A stretch of DNA of 64,000 nucleotides from JAIOZK01 sp964468645 (GCA_964468645.1 CAYXUU010000004.1:124001-188000), one strand, 5' to 3'; shown: positions 36,228 through 45,396, numbered from the stretch's first letter. Notes: a model not told the origin generated them from the sequence alone. Numbers and translations: made by a program.

Positions 36228-37160
36228 ATGAAAGATTCTTTAGGAAAAAACACTGAAAATCGAATTATCTGGGCGGCGACCCGGTCTGTTCTCGAAGCCG
36301 AGCGTTTTAAGACCAAACGAAGTGGGAAGAAAAGTAAAAGACGCTGGGGATTGTTCACCAGATTACTAAAGTATTTTATCATATTATTAAAATTGTTCAA
36401 GCTATATAAGAAAGGTTTGTACAATGCCAAAATTGTGAAACTAAACAACATTGATCTCCACTACCATGGGCTTGCAGAAGCATTCGAGGCTTACACTATT
36501 TTACACCTGTCCGATCTTCACCTTGACACATTACCGGGTATCGAGGATTTTATTGCAAGGAAAGTCAGGGATCTTACACCAGATCTCTGTGTTATAACGG
36601 GTGATTACCGTAAAGACACTCAAGGCAGGTACAGGCAAATTCTTAAACCACTCCAGACAATCCTTAATAATATTCAAGCCAGGGATGGTATTATAGGTAT
36701 CCTGGGCAATCACGACTCTTACCTTATGGTTCCGCATCTTGAGGGGATGGGTATCAGGGTTTTAATTAATGAAAGCCATATTATTCAAAAAGATGGGTCT
36801 TCACTTTTAATAACAGGCACCGATGATCCTTACTATTATTATACCGACCAGGCAATAAATGCTTTTGATGATACGAAGGCTGGTTTTAAAATAGCCCTGG
36901 TACATACTACTGAGTTGTATGATGTGGCCGCGGAAAACCAATTCAACCTTTATCTGTGCGGACACACCCACGGAGGTCAGATATGCCTGCCAGGTGGAAA
37001 ACCACTGATAACCCATCAATTTGAAGGCAGGCAATATTATAAAGGACAATGGCAGTATAAAACTATGAAAGGATATACAAATGTGGGTTGTGGTGTTTCA
37101 GCTATCCCGATCAGGTTTAATTGTCCGGGGGAGATTGCGGTGTTTACGCTGAGAAGTTAG
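36228..37160 (+). CDS. Metallophosphoesterase (YkuE-like)
   Basis: A 310-aa calcineurin-like phosphoesterase. Motifs in order: HLSDLHLDTLPG (about residue 92), ITGDYRKDT (about 121), GNHDSY (about 162), VHTTELYD (about 225) and CGHTHGGQICLPGG (about 243), the full metal set of the YkuE/UDP-diacylglucosamine-hydrolase-related group. One possible membrane-proximal hydrophobic helix lies near residue 50. The substrate is unknown. Confidence 0.87.
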   Translation: MKDSLGKNTENRIIWAATRSVLEAERFKTKRSGKKSKRRWGLFTRLLKYFIILLKLFKLYKKGLYNAKIVKLNNIDLHYHGLAEAFEAYTILHLSDLHLDTLPGIEDFIARKVRDLTPDLCVITGDYRKDTQGRYRQILKPLQTILNNIQARDGIIGILGNHDSYLMVPHLEGMGIRVLINESHIIQKDGSSLLITGTDDPYYYYTDQAINAFDDTKAGFKIALVHTTELYDVAAENQFNLYLCGHTHGGQICLPGGKPLITHQFEGRQYYKGQWQYKTMKGYTNVGCGVSAIPIRFNCPGEIAVFTLRS

Positions 37161-37199
37161 CGACTTGTTGATAGTAATGCTAATTTAATCATTGGAATT

Positions 37200-37422
37200 A
37201 TGAGTGAGAAAATCAAAACACATAGGGAGCTCAAAGTTTTTCAGCTTTATTTTGAGGCGGGAATGGAAATATTTTTCTCCACAAAAACATTTCCGAAAGA
37301 AGAAACTTACTCATTAACTGATCAAATCAGAAGAAATCTTTACTTCTCTAAATGACAAATATGAACATATAATTTCCATGCTTGTAAAATTGTCCAGCAA
37401 AACCGAAGACTGGTCATGGTAG
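37200..37422 (+). pseudogene. Four-helix-bundle (S23/IVS) gene with internal deletion
   Basis: From ATG 37200: KIKTHRELKVFQLYFEAGME, then KEETYSLTDQIRR, then an early stop at about 37352. In another frame FTSLNDKYEHIISMLVKLSS and a TAG at 37420-37422 follow at once. These are the N- and C-terminal helices of the 23S-IVS-type four-helix-bundle family. The central helices, including the RSSRSVS-NIAEA motif, are missing. Compare the longer paralogue at 48706-49068. After it, 37436-37490 holds CGCTTAAGTC-type repeats, and nothing else is seen before ftsX. Confidence 0.75.
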
Positions 37423-37550
37423 TTATCTGTTATTGCATTAGATTCGCTTAAGTCTCTTCGTTCACTAAAGTCGCTTAAGTCGTAAGTTGCCAATTTGCAA
37501 AATAGTCATCAAGAACTTTATTTAATTTACTAATTTAGCTCCGGAAAAAA

Positions 37551-38429
37551 ATGGCCAAAAAGGAAGAAAAATATTACAAAAGACGGTATCGTGCTTCATT
37601 CATGACTTCGATTGTAAGTATCACGCTGGTTCTGTTTATGATGGGTATGCTGGGATTGATTATCTTTCATGCGAAGAAGCTATCCGATTATGTAAAGGAA
37701 AATATTGGCTTTTCTATTATCATGAAAGATGGTATAAAAGAGGCCGGCATCATTCAGCTTCAAAAAACCCTTGACGCTTCACCTTATGTAAAATCAACAG
37801 AATATATCACCCAGGAGAAGGCAGCAGAGATTATGGAAGAAGAATTGGGTGAGGATTTTATAGGATTCCTGGGATACAATCCCCTTCTTCCTTCAATTGA
37901 TTTAAGATTACAGGCCGATTATGCCAATGTTGACAGTCTTGAAATGATTGAACAAACGCTGCTGGTGAATCCCAATGTTAAGGAGGTATGGTATCAAAAA
38001 TCACTCGTATATCAAATCAATCGTAATGTTCGTCGGATAGGTCTTATTATTCTTGGATTCAGTGCCTTATTGCTGATAATTGCTATCGCACTGATCAATA
38101 ATACAATCCGGCTTTCTGTTTACTCTAAAAGGTTTCTTATCAGAAGCATGCAACTGGTTGGAGCTACACAGCACTTTATTCAACGACCATTTATTATGCA
38201 GGGAATCATGCAGGGAATTTACAGCGCATTTATTGCGCTAATATTGCTTGTTGGTATTCTGTATTTATCCCAGCAGGAGATCCCTGAACTGATCAATTTG
38301 CAGGATTATCAATTAATATTGTCGCTGTTTGGTTTTGTAATGGTCCTCGGATTAATCATCTCATGGCTTTCGACATATTTCGCTGTCAGGAAATATATAG
38401 TTATGCATACAGATGAACTTTATTATTGA
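37551..38429 (+). CDS. ftsX: Cell division protein FtsX
   Basis: A 292-aa FtsX: short cytoplasmic N-terminus, first helix (SIVSITLVLFMMGMLGLIIF), an extracytoplasmic domain with TEYITQEKAAEIMEEELGED (about residue 85), then three helices at about 165-285. FtsX with FtsE regulates peptidoglycan hydrolases at the septum. In Bacteroidota ftsE is usually encoded elsewhere, as here. It is followed by DUF3098, uppP and truB in the conserved order. Confidence 0.92.
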   Translation: MAKKEEKYYKRRYRASFMTSIVSITLVLFMMGMLGLIIFHAKKLSDYVKENIGFSIIMKDGIKEAGIIQLQKTLDASPYVKSTEYITQEKAAEIMEEELGEDFIGFLGYNPLLPSIDLRLQADYANVDSLEMIEQTLLVNPNVKEVWYQKSLVYQINRNVRRIGLIILGFSALLLIIAIALINNTIRLSVYSKRFLIRSMQLVGATQHFIQRPFIMQGIMQGIYSAFIALILLVGILYLSQQEIPELINLQDYQLILSLFGFVMVLGLIISWLSTYFAVRKYIVMHTDELYY

Positions 38430-38544
38430 TTCCGGGCTTGGGGTGAAAAATATCTGCGCTCTTGTCTGTTCGTTAAAAATTCTTAAAAAATCCACTACAT
38501 TCGTAAATTCCTCTTATTTTTGGTGATTCAAAAATCAATTGAAA

Positions 38545-38859
38545 ATGAGCAAGAAGAAAAGTATAAAAGCTGTATTACCCAGGCAGGAAAAAGAACAACC
38601 AGAAGTTAAATCAACCAAAATCAAATCCACCAACCCGGCTGGTACTTTTGCCTTCACCAGACAGAATTACAAACTTTTGTTGATTGGGCTTGCTTTAATT
38701 GTTTTAGGATTTCTTCTGATGATTGGAGGAGGCTCTGATGATCCTGATGTTTTCAGCGATAAAATTTTTAGTTTCAGAAGAATGACCCTGGCACCTATAC
38801 TAATCCTGGCGGGTTATGTCGTGGAGATCTTTGCGATTATGAAAAGACCCAAGGAATAA
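38545..38859 (+). CDS. DUF3098 family membrane protein
   Basis: A 104-aa protein with a basic N-terminus, then FTRQNYKLLLIGLALIVLGF and the motif LMIGGGSDDPDVFSDKIFSF between two transmembrane helices, the DUF3098 signature. ATG 38545 is used; a TTG two codons upstream is less likely. It lies between ftsX and uppP as in many Bacteroidota, which suggests an envelope role. Confidence 0.9.
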   Translation: MSKKKSIKAVLPRQEKEQPEVKSTKIKSTNPAGTFAFTRQNYKLLLIGLALIVLGFLLMIGGGSDDPDVFSDKIFSFRRMTLAPILILAGYVVEIFAIMKRPKE

Positions 38860-39002
38860 GCTGGCAAATTAGACTTTATTATCCTTATCTGAAATCAATA
38901 ACTAATGTTTAATAAATAAACAAGTACTCAGTCCTCGGTCCTCAGGCTTCAGTCGGCAGAAAAAAGGACTGAAGATTGAGGGCTAAAGATTGCCAACTGA
39001 AA

Positions 39003-39791
39003 ATGAACTGGTTAGAAGCACTTATTCTCGGGATAGTACAGGGATTAACAGAATTCCTCCCTGTGAGCAGCAGCGGTCATCTTGAATTGGGCAAAGTAAT
39101 TCTTGGAGTTAATGCTGAAAAAAGCCTCCTTTTTACTGTTGTAGTTCATGGAGCTACTGTTTTAAGTACCATTATTGTATTTAATAAAGATTTGTGGAAG
39201 CTGTTCAGGGGCCTGTTTAAATTCCGGTGGAATGAAGAAACCAGGTATATCGCAAAGCTTATGTTTTCAATGATACCTGTTCTTATAGTAGGTTTTTTCT
39301 TTGCCGATGAGGTTGAATCGTTTTTTACAGGTAATGTGGTTTTTGTTGGTTCAATGCTTCTTGTAACAGCACTGCTTCTTACCCTTACCTATATTCCAAA
39401 AAGAACAAGGAGAAAGATAAATTTCCTGGATGCTTTAATCATTGGTATTGCCCAGGCAGCAGCAGTTTTACCGGGCATTTCAAGATCAGGTGCCACCATT
39501 TCCACGGGATTGATACTGGGCAATAAAAAGGAAATAGTTGCACGTTTTTCATTTCTCATGGTGCTGATACCCATAATCGGTGCAAATATGCGTGATCTGT
39601 TATCCAGCGACCTCAGCAGCAAAAGTGATGTGACGGCATTACCCCTGATAATCGGTTTTCTGGCTGCTTTTATTTCTGGCCTGCTGGCCTGTAGGTGGAT
39701 GATCAATATCGTAAAGAAAGGCAAACTACTATATTTTGCAATATATTGTTTCCTGGTTGGTATAACAGCCGTCATTGTGGGAGTCCTTTAA
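39003..39791 (+). CDS. uppP: Undecaprenyl-diphosphatase UppP (BacA)
   Basis: A 262-aa integral membrane phosphatase that regenerates undecaprenyl phosphate, the lipid carrier for cell-wall and surface polysaccharides. Catalytic motifs are GLTEFLPVSSSGHLELGK (about residues 15-32) and GISRSGATISTGLILG (about 160-175). ATG 39003 (MNWLEALILGIVQG) is chosen over an in-frame start at 38976 because family similarity begins there. The gap before it holds CAGTCCTCGGTCCTCAG-type short repeats. truB begins one base after its stop. Confidence 0.95.
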   Translation: MNWLEALILGIVQGLTEFLPVSSSGHLELGKVILGVNAEKSLLFTVVVHGATVLSTIIVFNKDLWKLFRGLFKFRWNEETRYIAKLMFSMIPVLIVGFFFADEVESFFTGNVVFVGSMLLVTALLLTLTYIPKRTRRKINFLDALIIGIAQAAAVLPGISRSGATISTGLILGNKKEIVARFSFLMVLIPIIGANMRDLLSSDLSSKSDVTALPLIIGFLAAFISGLLACRWMINIVKKGKLLYFAIYCFLVGITAVIVGVL

Positions 39792-39792
39792 A

Positions 39793-40515
39793 ATGCAAAA
39801 CGATCCTGAAAATAAATTTGATTTCCTTAAAGGGGAAGTTCTCCTCATTGACAAACCTCTTACATGGACATCATTTGATGTCGTCAACAAAATCAGATTA
39901 CTCCTGAAGTATGCCTGTGGAATCAAGAAGATCAAGGTTGGTCATGCGGGAACACTTGATCCTATGGCTTCCGGACTGTTAATTGTTTGTACCGGCAAAG
40001 CAACCAAGGAGATTGAGAAATACCAGGCTCAGGAAAAGGAATATACGGGTTCTTTTACGCTGGGGGTTACAACTCCATCTTTCGACTCAGAAACCGAAAC
40101 CGATAAGGAATACCCGGTTGATCATATTACCCCGGAACTTTTACAATCAGCAATATCCAACTTAACAGGATGGATTGATCAGGTACCTCCTGTTTATTCG
40201 GCTATCAAAATTAAAGGTGAAAGGGCTTACAAATTTGCCCGGGCAAATGAAGACATTCAACTTAAATCCAGAAAGGTCCTGATCAGTGAATTTGAAATTA
40301 CAAATTTTCAATTGCCCCTTTTGCAGTTCAGAATAGTATGCTCAAAAGGAACATATATCAGGTCAATTGCCAGGGATCTGGGTAAAAATCTTAACTCAGG
40401 TGCTTATCTTTCATCTCTCCGAAGAATCCGGATCGGAGATTTTAAAATTGAGGAAGCTTTAGGTATTGAACCTTTTCAGGGCCTGGTTGAGGGGCTTTAC
40501 AAAAATAATACTTGA
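39793..40515 (+). CDS. truB: tRNA pseudouridine(55) synthase TruB
   Basis: A 240-aa TruB that isomerises U55 in the tRNA T-arm. The catalytic Asp lies in GHAGTLDPMASGLL (about residue 49). VPPVYSAIKIKGERAY (about 126) and SKGTYIRSIARDLG (about 188) are family motifs. ATG 39793 lies one base after the uppP stop; a GTG inside uppP would add six residues. Confidence 0.95.
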   Translation: MQNDPENKFDFLKGEVLLIDKPLTWTSFDVVNKIRLLLKYACGIKKIKVGHAGTLDPMASGLLIVCTGKATKEIEKYQAQEKEYTGSFTLGVTTPSFDSETETDKEYPVDHITPELLQSAISNLTGWIDQVPPVYSAIKIKGERAYKFARANEDIQLKSRKVLISEFEITNFQLPLLQFRIVCSKGTYIRSIARDLGKNLNSGAYLSSLRRIRIGDFKIEEALGIEPFQGLVEGLYKNNT

Positions 40516-40555
40516 CAAAGCGTTGTTTATTTCTTAACTTAGGATAACGATTAGA

Positions 40556-40586
40556 TTGATATTGCCGGTAAATTTATATATCTTTG
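40556..40586 (+). promoter_or_regulatory. Promoter of queA
   Basis: TTG (40556-40558) and TATCTTTG (40579-40586) with a 20-nt spacer give an exact Bacteroidota -33/-7 promoter, about 37 nt before the queA ATG. Confidence 0.65.
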
Positions 40587-40623
40587 CCGGCCATTTTTCA
40601 GAAAAAATACAGTACTGACACTT

Positions 40624-41673
40624 ATGAAATTATCACAATTTCGCTACCATTTACCCGCAGAACTTATTGCAAATTATCCTCCGGATAACAGGGATGAATC
40701 AAAATTAATGGTTTTAGACAGGAAGACCGGGGAAATCAAACACCAGGTTTTTAAAAATGTCCTTGATTATTTCAGCGACGGGGATGTTTTTGTTCTTAAT
40801 AACACAAAAGTATTTCCCGCCAGACTTTATGGAACCAAGGAAAAGACCGGTGCACGCATCGAAGTTTTTCTATTGAGGGAACTTAACCGGGAAACCCGTT
40901 TATGGGATGTCCTGGTCGATCCTGCAAGAAAGATCAGAATTGGTAACAAACTTTATTTTGGTGAAGATGAAACACTGGTTGCGGAAGTTATTGATAATAC
41001 AACATCAAGAGGGCGCACGCTCAGGTTTCTTTATGACGGCCCTTATGAAGAGTTTAAAAAAACCATTCAAAGTCTCGGGCAAACGCCACTACCTAAAATT
41101 CATCAGCGACCGGTTGAGCCTGAAGATGAAGACAGGTATCAAACCATATATGCAAAACATGAAGGGGCTGTGGCAGCTCCGACTGCAGGGCTTCATTTCA
41201 GTCGTGAACTGATGAAGAGGCTGGAGCTTTTGGGTGTCAGTTTTGCTGAGATCACCCTACATGCAGGCCTGGGTAACTTCCGGAATATTGAGGTTGAGGA
41301 TCTTACCAAACATAAAATGGATTCCGAAGAGATGATCGTAACAGAGATCAATGCAGAAAAGGTTAATGAAGCAAAAAATGCGAAAAGTAAGATCTGTGCT
41401 GTTGGAACTACTTCCATGAAAGCTCTCGAAACTTCAGTTACCATTACAGGAAGAGTTAAACCATTTAATGGGTGGACCAATAAATTTATTTTCCCCCATT
41501 ATAATTTTCAGGTTGCTGATGCCATGGTTACCAATTTTCATCTTCCACAATCATCGATGATGATGATGGTTGCTGCTTTTGCCGGATATGATCTTCTTAT
41601 GAAAGCCTATGAGGTTGCAGTAAAAGAGAAATATCAGTTCTTTACATATGGCGATGCCATGCTGGTTGTATAA
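40624..41673 (+). CDS. queA: S-adenosylmethionine:tRNA ribosyltransferase-isomerase
   Basis: A 349-aa QueA for the epoxyqueuosine step of queuosine synthesis in tRNA. It starts MKLSQFRYHLPAELIANYPP, with LNNTKVFPARL (about residue 58), the APTAGLHFS motif (about 188) and ITLHAGLGNFR (about 210). The length is normal. It has its own promoter and is separated from ispD by a long A+T-rich inverted repeat. Confidence 0.96.
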   Translation: MKLSQFRYHLPAELIANYPPDNRDESKLMVLDRKTGEIKHQVFKNVLDYFSDGDVFVLNNTKVFPARLYGTKEKTGARIEVFLLRELNRETRLWDVLVDPARKIRIGNKLYFGEDETLVAEVIDNTTSRGRTLRFLYDGPYEEFKKTIQSLGQTPLPKIHQRPVEPEDEDRYQTIYAKHEGAVAAPTAGLHFSRELMKRLELLGVSFAEITLHAGLGNFRNIEVEDLTKHKMDSEEMIVTEINAEKVNEAKNAKSKICAVGTTSMKALETSVTITGRVKPFNGWTNKFIFPHYNFQVADAMVTNFHLPQSSMMMMVAAFAGYDLLMKAYEVAVKEKYQFFTYGDAMLVV

Positions 41674-41679
41674 CCATAT

Positions 41680-41758
41680 AATTTTTTAATTATTTCTTTA
41701 GTATTTGTGGTTATTACAATCGCTGTAAAAATTCATCAAAGAAATAATTAAAAAAATT
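41680..41758. repeat. About 20-bp A+T-rich inverted repeat between queA and ispD
   Basis: ATTTTTTAATTATTTCTTT (41681-41699) pairs with AAAGAAATAATTAAAAAAAT (41738-41757) with a single-base bulge, around a 38-nt loop. The right arm ends about 6 nt before the GTG start of ispD. It could end queA transcription or fold over the ispD start; neither is shown. Confidence 0.6.
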
Positions 41759-41763
41759 AATAG

Positions 41764-42423
41764 GTGAAAAAATATGTAATCATTGTTGCAGGTGGAGCCG
41801 GGAAAAGGATGCAGTCGGGTATCCCCAAGCAATTTATGCTCATCAAGAACAAACCTATTCTGTGCCATACAATTAACAAATTCTATAGTTACGATCCTGA
41901 AGTACAAATTATTCTTGTTGTCCCCCGCGACCAGATTGATCAATGTAAAGATCCGTTAAAATCACATGATTTTAAAATACCTTACCGTGTAGTAAATGGT
42001 GGAAGTGAACGATTCTTTTCGGTGAAAAACGGTTTAAATGAAATCCCTGACGAAGGCCTTGTAGCCATACATGATGGGGTAAGGCCCCTGGTATCAATAA
42101 AGGTTATCAGAAATGCATTTAACCAGGCAGCTAAATATGGTAATGCTATTCCTGCTGTTAAGGTTTCCGAATCAATAAGAAAAAAATCAAAGAAAACGAA
42201 TAAACCTGTTGTTCGGGATGACCATTATCTGATACAAACCCCCCAAACCTTTAAGGTATCACATATTAAGCATGCCTACGCTCAGAATTACAGGAAAGAA
42301 TTTACTGATGATGCAACGGTACTGGAATCTATTGGAAAAGAGATACATCTTATTAAAGGGAATGTGGAGAATATTAAGATTACCACGCTTGTGGATTTGA
42401 AGATTGCGGAAGCACTTATGTAA
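41764..42423 (+). CDS. ispD: 2-C-methyl-D-erythritol 4-phosphate cytidylyltransferase
   Basis: A 219-aa IspD, third step of the MEP isoprenoid pathway (CTP + MEP to CDP-ME). The N-terminal IVAGGAGKRMQSGIPKQF carries the nucleotide-binding loop, with VAIHDGVRPLVS near residue 100 and TDDATVLE near residue 180. The start is GTG at 41764. An ATG is not available before the conserved glycine loop. Confidence 0.93.
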   Translation: MKKYVIIVAGGAGKRMQSGIPKQFMLIKNKPILCHTINKFYSYDPEVQIILVVPRDQIDQCKDPLKSHDFKIPYRVVNGGSERFFSVKNGLNEIPDEGLVAIHDGVRPLVSIKVIRNAFNQAAKYGNAIPAVKVSESIRKKSKKTNKPVVRDDHYLIQTPQTFKVSHIKHAYAQNYRKEFTDDATVLESIGKEIHLIKGNVENIKITTLVDLKIAEALM

Positions 42424-42611
42424 AGTGTTTCAAGTTTCAGATCCGGATTAATAAGCACAGAGCTCAGAAGGTAGATTATACATTATAGGTTTACAAGTTG
42501 CGTTTCCCCCTTTGGAGGTGGAACAAAAAGGAGGAATTTGAGTTCACGATTAGACATTTCTTCGGCTTCGCAGGACAGGTTATTCAAAGGTTGCGAATCG
42601 GAAGGTTACTT

Positions 42612-42770
42612 AGGGCTTGTTCAAAAATAACTTCCGTATTTTATGACCATCTTTTGCACACAAGCTTCGTTAAAAATACTCACCGTAGCCCAGCTATACT
42701 TACGTTTTTTGCCTTGCTTGTGCACAAAATATTGTCCCTAAATTCCCGGGCTTATTTATGAGCAAGCCCT
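42612..42770. repeat. 159-nt inverted-repeat element, relative of the one at 31363
   Basis: Terminal repeats AGGGCTTGTTCAAAAATAA (42612-42630) and its near-complement (42752-42770) enclose sequence related to the 31.4-kb element: CTTTTGCACAC, CGTTAAAAATACTC, CAGCTATACTTACG, TTTTTTGCCTTG, GCACAAAAT in the same order. It looks like a non-coding MITE-like element. No long protein-coding frame in it is credible. Confidence 0.65.
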
Positions 42771-42792
42771 TAGTATGTCGGGTATAAGAACA

Positions 42793-42874
42793 ATTCATCG
42801 GATGACTAATACTTGCAGAAAACATGTAAGTTGGACATTATAGAATATATGAGCTATCAAGTCATCCGATGAAT
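42793..42874. repeat. 14-bp perfect inverted repeat in the 42.4-43.1 kb gap
   Basis: ATTCATCGGATGAC (42793-42806) and GTCATCCGATGAAT (42861-42874) flank 54 nt. Together with the element just before it, and hairpin-forming GCCGGCTTACCGGC near 43015, it makes the 686-bp ispD-to-lipoprotein gap a cluster of small palindromic repeats without a gene. A possible -7 box TATATTTG lies at 43053-43060. Confidence 0.55.
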
Positions 42875-43109
42875 ATTGTCTGGTTTATGGTTAACATAAC
42901 ACTAGTAAAAGTTATCATCAAGGTAATATTGCTGTGTGAACGAAATACTGCCTGCTTTTATATAACAAACCAATAACAAGCTGACTATCAACACTTGTTA
43001 GGTTCTCTGTGTAGCCGGCTTACCGGCAGGGGGACTGTCATCTAAAAGATTGTATATTTGTAGTAGTAAAATAATTTTGAGGTTTTTTAAATGATTCAAA
43101 TATTAAATA

Positions 43110-44054
43110 ATGAAAGGTGCTATTTTTTATCTAATACTCTTTTTTATAATTTTAATTTTTTCAAATTGTAAAGAATCGAAGAAAAATCCAAAAGAGTCAC
43201 ATGTAAGTTTAGTTGATAAGGAATTAAATTTATTTTACAAGGATTATCCTGTTAAAAATTACATTTTTAATATAGATACAGTAATATTGAAAAAATATGG
43301 GGGTGAATTTTTTAGAAATATTTATTCAGGTAGACCTATGAAAATTGTAAATGAACTTGATGAAAATAATATTCAAAGAACTTTTATTTATCGAATGAAT
43401 TATTCAACAGGACTTTTTATAAAAGTTCCTGCTGATACAATTGTTAAATTTTTTGCATCAATAAATAATTGTTCTTGGAGTGAATTATTTGAGTATTATT
43501 GTGATTCATGTACTAAACCCACAAATTTATTGGAAGATTATATTATTAAAGATTCTAGCATTTCATTTATCGAGGGGTTTAATCTAATTAAAGCAATGAA
43601 TAAAAATTATTTTAGATTCAAATCTGATAGTCTAATTATTAATAACGTACACATGTCTGATGCAACTAAAAAAGAAATTAATTTATCAACATATTTTACT
43701 AATTATTCATCTAAAACTGTATCCGGTATCTATGTCTTAATACTTTTAACCACGTATAAAGATCCATCTGGTAAAAATAAAACTAATGAATTTTGGTTTT
43801 GGAATATTAATCTTTTGCAGACACCCATACCGCCAAAATCTTTTGGTATAGTAGAGACTTCTATAAATAATAAATATTATAACCAAATATGGTCAGGCGC
43901 CAGTAAACGTCACTTTTTGGATGATCATGATATGTGGGGACAAGTAACAAGTTCATATTATGAGCATCAAATATATTTTGATAGTGAGGTTAGTCCTAAT
44001 TATATGGAATATTCACATAATCCTATAAAATATGTATTTAAAAAAACGAAGTAA
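43110..44054 (+). CDS. Hypothetical lipoprotein in A+T-rich island
   Basis: A 314-aa protein I do not recognise. It starts MKGAIFYLILFFIILIFSNC, a hydrophobic signal ending in a lipobox-like Cys20, followed by a charged KESKKNPKES linker. The remainder is soluble, with many Asn, Ile and Tyr residues and no visible catalytic motif. Base composition is clearly more A+T-rich than its neighbours, and it lies between repeat-filled gaps separating ispD from the glycosyltransferase, which suggests recent acquisition. The reading frame is long and uninterrupted, so it is probably a real gene. Confidence 0.65.
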   Translation: MKGAIFYLILFFIILIFSNCKESKKNPKESHVSLVDKELNLFYKDYPVKNYIFNIDTVILKKYGGEFFRNIYSGRPMKIVNELDENNIQRTFIYRMNYSTGLFIKVPADTIVKFFASINNCSWSELFEYYCDSCTKPTNLLEDYIIKDSSISFIEGFNLIKAMNKNYFRFKSDSLIINNVHMSDATKKEINLSTYFTNYSSKTVSGIYVLILLTTYKDPSGKNKTNEFWFWNINLLQTPIPPKSFGIVETSINNKYYNQIWSGASKRHFLDDHDMWGQVTSSYYEHQIYFDSEVSPNYMEYSHNPIKYVFKKTK

Positions 44055-44173
44055 TATTGATTGGTTATTATTGTATTTTTCCCTTAGTTTTAATTAAAAA
44101 AATTCTAGTGGAGAGTTCTAGAATTAATATATATTATTATCGTGGCTATATCGCTCCGCGTTTAAAGAACTGC

Positions 44174-45319
44174 CTACTTCCCTCGTCTCCCTTTCCACCT
44201 GAATCCAACAAAATTTCCGGCAAATCCAATAATGGAAACATAAAAAACATATAAGGCCTGTAATGGTAAAAGATACCATAATAGATATCTTTTATTTACA
44301 AAATCAGTTATTCCATAATAAATGGGAAAGTCGACAACCAACTTCAGGATGAAAAGAATAAGTGTCAGCAAAAGCAAACCAGGTATCCAGATTGAAATAA
44401 TCAGTCCGGCAAAAAGTGCATAATTAAACAAATATACAATCAGCGAAGTAGTAATGATCTCAAAATTAGTATAGCCTTTGGCTTTGGAAATCCAACGTAT
44501 CCTTTGCTGCAAAAACGCTTTCAGGTTTTTTTGAGGGCTGGTAGAAACGATCGCATCATTATTTTTCAGAAAACTGATGGCGCTTCGGCCATAAGATTGC
44601 CTGATCCTCAATAAAAGGAATATATCATCACCTGAAATATATTTTTCTTTTATCTCGTAACCTCCAACTTTCTCAAATGCCTGTTTTTCAAAAGCAAGAT
44701 TAGCACCGTTACATAATATGGGGGAATTGGCTGATATTGCCCCGGCACCCGATGCAATTAAACTTAAAAACTCCAGCGACTGTATCCGTTGAAAAAAATT
44801 CCTTCCTTCAGAAAAGATAACAGGGCCAACGATCATTTTCGAACTTTCTGTTTCATATGCACCGGATATCATCCTCAACCAATTTTCTCCAAATCTGCAA
44901 TCAGCATCTGTAGTAATTATTAATTTTCTTTCTGAGCTTGCTATTCCGATCTTGATAGCAGTCTTTTTTCCGGTTTCTGATTTATTTAACGATAGGAGTG
45001 TTATGTTTTTTTTGTTCCCGGAGAATTCTTTAACAATTTCTGCAGTATCATCTTCAGAATGATCATCAATTACAATAATCTCAAAAAGATGTGCGGGATA
45101 GTTTTGTCCGGATAGATCTTTCAGGCAGTTCAGGATATTATGCTCTTCGTTTCTGGCAGGTACCAGAATGCTTATTGGTGTTGAAGGATCAGGAATTGAG
45201 CCGGTTGCTGTCTTCAAAGTGTACCATCCATAGGTATATATAGAGATCAGGATTACATAAAGCATGCAGAAAGTGATCATCAGAATGAATATGGTCTGGT
45301 AGATGGTTTCTAACATCAT
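44174..45319 (-). CDS. Family 2 glycosyltransferase, membrane-bound
   Basis: A 381-aa GT2 with an N-terminal helix (about 10-30), GT-A domain with ISILVPARNEEHNI (about 48), IDDHSEDDT (about 83), TTDADC (about 135) and the QQRIRW acceptor motif (about 268), then three C-terminal helices. The QxxRW motif is typical of processive or lipid-linked GT2 enzymes of the cellulose-synthase type. The product is unknown. It is on the same strand as, and 77 bp after, the flippase-like gene, so the pair may act together in envelope glycan or lipid modification. Confidence 0.87.
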   Translation of the reverse strand: MMLETIYQTIFILMITFCMLYVILISIYTYGWYTLKTATGSIPDPSTPISILVPARNEEHNILNCLKDLSGQNYPAHLFEIIVIDDHSEDDTAEIVKEFSGNKKNITLLSLNKSETGKKTAIKIGIASSERKLIITTDADCRFGENWLRMISGAYETESSKMIVGPVIFSEGRNFFQRIQSLEFLSLIASGAGAISANSPILCNGANLAFEKQAFEKVGGYEIKEKYISGDDIFLLLRIRQSYGRSAISFLKNNDAIVSTSPQKNLKAFLQQRIRWISKAKGYTNFEIITTSLIVYLFNYALFAGLIISIWIPGLLLLTLILFILKLVVDFPIYYGITDFVNKRYLLWYLLPLQALYVFYVSIIGFAGNFVGFRWKGRRGK

Positions 45320-45396
45320 GATTAGCTTTCTGTTGTATTGTAGGGTTGTTTATTGTTGAATTAATAAATTGATATGCATTAAACTTTAAATTAATT

